DNA of 64,000 nucleotides from Phytophthora colocasiae (taxonomy: Eukaryota > Oomycota > Peronosporomycetes > Peronosporales > Peronosporaceae): positions 2,604,001-2,668,000 of the forward strand of contig JAGKQI010000090.1 of the NCBI GenBank assembly GCA_018806915.1. The letters are read 5' to 3'. Positions 63,001 to 64,000 of the stretch are shown piece after piece. A model generated the notes under the pieces. The model did no database searches. It saw only the letters and a list, made by a program, of their open reading frames with translations, and was not told where the DNA came from. Each line of letters starts with the position of its first letter. Positions within the stretch are counted from its first letter, which is position 1. A program made the translations under genes and the position numbers.

Positions 63001-64000
63001 TCTCTGTCTTCTGACTCCGGAATGAAGCTCGTGGGTTTACTGCAACTTGTGAACATCAAAGGCCGTAAAACCCACTTCGACGAGCACGATTTGTTCCTGT
63101 CCATCGTTCAGAGTCAAAGCTGCAGTGTTTTAGCTGCAATTCTCGAGAAGCAGCGGATGATACGGCAGAAGGAGCAAATAATCTTGTTACTGGACGCGTC
63201 CATGTCGTTCTTTAAGGAAATGAGCGTCGTGGGCGTCATCAACGCCGTTTACAACGCCTGTGTGAGCATTTTCGATGCTGATACAATCGCTCACCTCTTT
63301 GTATGGGAAGAAAACGCCCAGCCGGCCAGTAAAGACCGAGAGCGACACTTGTGGTCGTCTAAAATCTGCCCACAAGCTGCCGCAGAACTCTCAACTCGAG
63401 CGATATCGCACAGTTCCAGTACAAATCTCCATTTAGGTACAGACAGTCGAGGGTCAAGTATGAGCTTCATTCCAACGCTAGGAACACAGTCTCGAAAGCT
63501 CTCGGTAGTGACTGACCAAACGCTTCGAGCTCCAACCAGCGAGGGACTTTTTCAACAAGTGCTTGTACGTAGTAGCGCCGTTATCGTTAAAAATTGGATC
63601 GTGGACGAAATGGAAGAAGAAGACGGAGAAGGGGATTTTCAACACAGTGGACAACGCTCCAAACCGACCAGTGCTGCACGTGGACGAGAGAGGCAACGTG
63701 TAGATAGCTACACCGTAAAAGCAGCTCGTTCGGACGTCCGTCTGGGCTTCATTCGTCACGCAGTAGTGGCTTGTCCTGTGTGGAGTAACTATAGCCAAGA
63801 GATCGTCGGTGTTTTAGTTCTTCTCTTCCCTCGAGATCACCCAGCAGTTGCAGCAGGGAGTCGAAGTGAACAGTTGAGTACTCTCCCCATTCTTACAAGA
63901 CAGATTTCTGGTGCGTTAGGCGTATGCCACGACCTCGTCACAGTGTCCACACGCGCTCGGAAGATGCAGGGGATGCTGGAACTCTCTCGACAAGCTCCAA
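60076..64000 (+). CDS. Multi-GAF-domain protein, continues past window
   Basis: The frame is open from ATG 60076 to the right edge (1,308 codons, no stop). The N-terminal 400 residues are charged, with coiled coils (QQLEQQKKRVMTMAEEKKQH; KLEKAEEERRDLQQRHAHQL). At least three GAF domains follow. The clearest, near residues 675-840, has DADRCSLFVAD, GQGIVGLVAETQQPINIPDA and the phosphodiesterase-type NK-x(n)-F-x3-DE signature in VINKSGGAPFRAKDEFLL. Further GAF-like units start near 480 (LTDECRELMQTEQVLVLVVD), 860 (AAEQIIGVEGAAVYVVDPDT) and 1,040 (FFKEMSVVGVINAVYNACVS). GAF domains bind cyclic nucleotides or other small ligands. A phosphodiesterase or cyclase domain may follow outside the window. 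Nothing here fixes the enzyme type. Confidence 0.8.
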   Translation, partial: MTRMEVAFRVKSPKKLDHRLESPPSYDAAQDMAPVAPLPAFGGRRKQSSCQILTGDEETESYAESVESDPDEDTKDEENAEDEIGVGGEFDNGMPIENEKEAGAAAWGDFEHQRDSDGEKPKARTKAVKRERERQSLIYYDQHTYTVISRLRAVNKHLSQQLEQQKKRVMTMAEEKKQHLQLIESLRTEVHMHKQTLRALHPTSKAHEVVLPAVPRPPKTEDREDRKTALRRPLSPPSQNPRKSPRLKTPLTLSADQTCNCGGKSASQDVQMYATKLEKAEEERRDLQQRHAHQLASYSHELSRLERLLEKAHIIVQEKENELVLQRTRQLYCSTPTTPTSSPALRRRNSNSGSAVPTAGRRETLQVKNVFSDDIWKGLLPLTPASETIEKPREVAGSSATTSFTSHVGQAFEQLLSHQLVTLHDNTLDRSTRDWLLEVKQCGSQMLTLHHSFQVMARSLQRVAESTHLYQLAETLTDECRELMQTEQVLVLVVDKSGQEFWCRMPSRLPENELAGLKPQLSTVRSVLPHMSRGGPCGLAAFVYHTKRPLLLSAGQMTRHSSYSGATDNADRLVQHPYASTLIVPVLHENRVLAVVQVSGKLTQVKALGLSIALERCESFSAEDQALMTLLCHFSSGLFPKVAYFTDVESNKVNEETFIQLAPEIFTCLHFDELGKVVIENAKSILDADRCSLFVADSATRTLHNWHSDISGAGVEVYRKTAQKANVGMTIHFGQGIVGLVAETQQPINIPDAYDDPRFNSAWDQKTHYRTKSMLTVPIISNVGATDKTKTEDEASAKTLLGVVQVINKSGGAPFRAKDEFLLQTISKLIALAIENSQLFQRNQELCWNVGKLIADGDLVEAIVSLGTAAEQIIGVEGAAVYVVDPDTHELVTFHHKRRYRIALSESAYAGSLMEEAVRSQKLTIANDIAKAGSFNAFVDSLGGIPARNVLFSPLVVEDVEGIIPDMKKLESEGLSLSSDSGMKLVGLLQLVNIKGRKTHFDEHDLFLSIVQSQSCSVLAAILEKQRMIRQKEQIILLLDASMSFFKEMSVVGVINAVYNACVSIFDADTIAHLFVWEENAQPASKDRERHLWSSKICPQAAAELSTRAISHSSSTNLHLGTDSRGSSMSFIPTLGTQSRKLSVVTDQTLRAPTSEGLFQQVLVRSSAVIVKNWIVDEMEEEDGEGDFQHSGQRSKPTSAARGRERQRVDSYTVKAARSDVRLGFIRHAVVACPVWSNYSQEIVGVLVLLFPRDHPAVAAGSRSEQLSTLPILTRQISGALGVCHDLVTVSTRARKMQGMLELSRQAP

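Overview
The window looks like nuclear DNA of a plant-pathogenic oomycete, most likely Phytophthora or a close relative. The evidence is: two small secreted RXLR-EER-like effector genes; a Crinkler-type ATPase/nuclease protein; a cysteine-rich 'WRKY19-like' repeat protein; short GT-AG introns (mostly 55-100 bp); an oomycete-type Inr+FPR core promoter 5' of the BAG/HSP20-like gene; and a TE set (chromodomain Ty3/Gypsy, Ty1/Copia, piggyBac, hAT, MULE-like and mariner-like elements) typical of the repeat-rich parts of such genomes. Species identity is inference.

Layout. 1-8 kb: 3' end of an unknown gene, a well preserved two-chromodomain piggyBac transposase-like gene, a processed ADP/ATP-carrier pseudogene, a frameshifted coiled-coil gene and a SANT-DOT1-like methyltransferase. 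8.5-17.4 kb: a 3,569-bp partial duplicate of a giant PH-repeat gene, split by a Ty3/Gypsy element with a 5-bp target duplication. 17.5-18.5 kb: a piggyBac-type non-autonomous element. 18.9-20.9 kb: Crinkler-like gene. 21-28.4 kb: the complete parent gene, a protein of about 2,442 residues with roughly twelve PH-like modules. 28.5-40.7 kb: a mosaic of living and broken genes: EMB8-like hydrolase, a membrane-protein gene split by a decayed piggyBac element, a hAT relic, the WRKY19-like gene, PH and Uma2-like fragments, and an oxidoreductase fragment. 40.7-50.4 kb: two copies of an isochorismatase/nicotinamidase-like gene, both broken. The first is cut by a Copia element that carries a MULE-like insertion. 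The second is cut by a hAT element that carries a piggyBac MITE. 50.4-64 kb is gene-dense and quieter: BAG/HSP20-like chaperone with promoter and heat-shock element, the two RXLR-like genes, two cytochrome b561-like membrane proteins, a ubiquitin-like/Tudor-like protein and a multi-GAF protein running off the window.

The main biological interest is the record of nested transposition and recombination, in which insertion boundaries, target-site duplications and interrupted frames can be read to the base, and the very large multi-PH protein with an interspersed short repeat motif. Several otherwise intact genes carry single-base frame breaks, some at short A runs, so assembly error competes with pseudogenisation as an explanation. 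I found no tRNA, rRNA or CRISPR feature.
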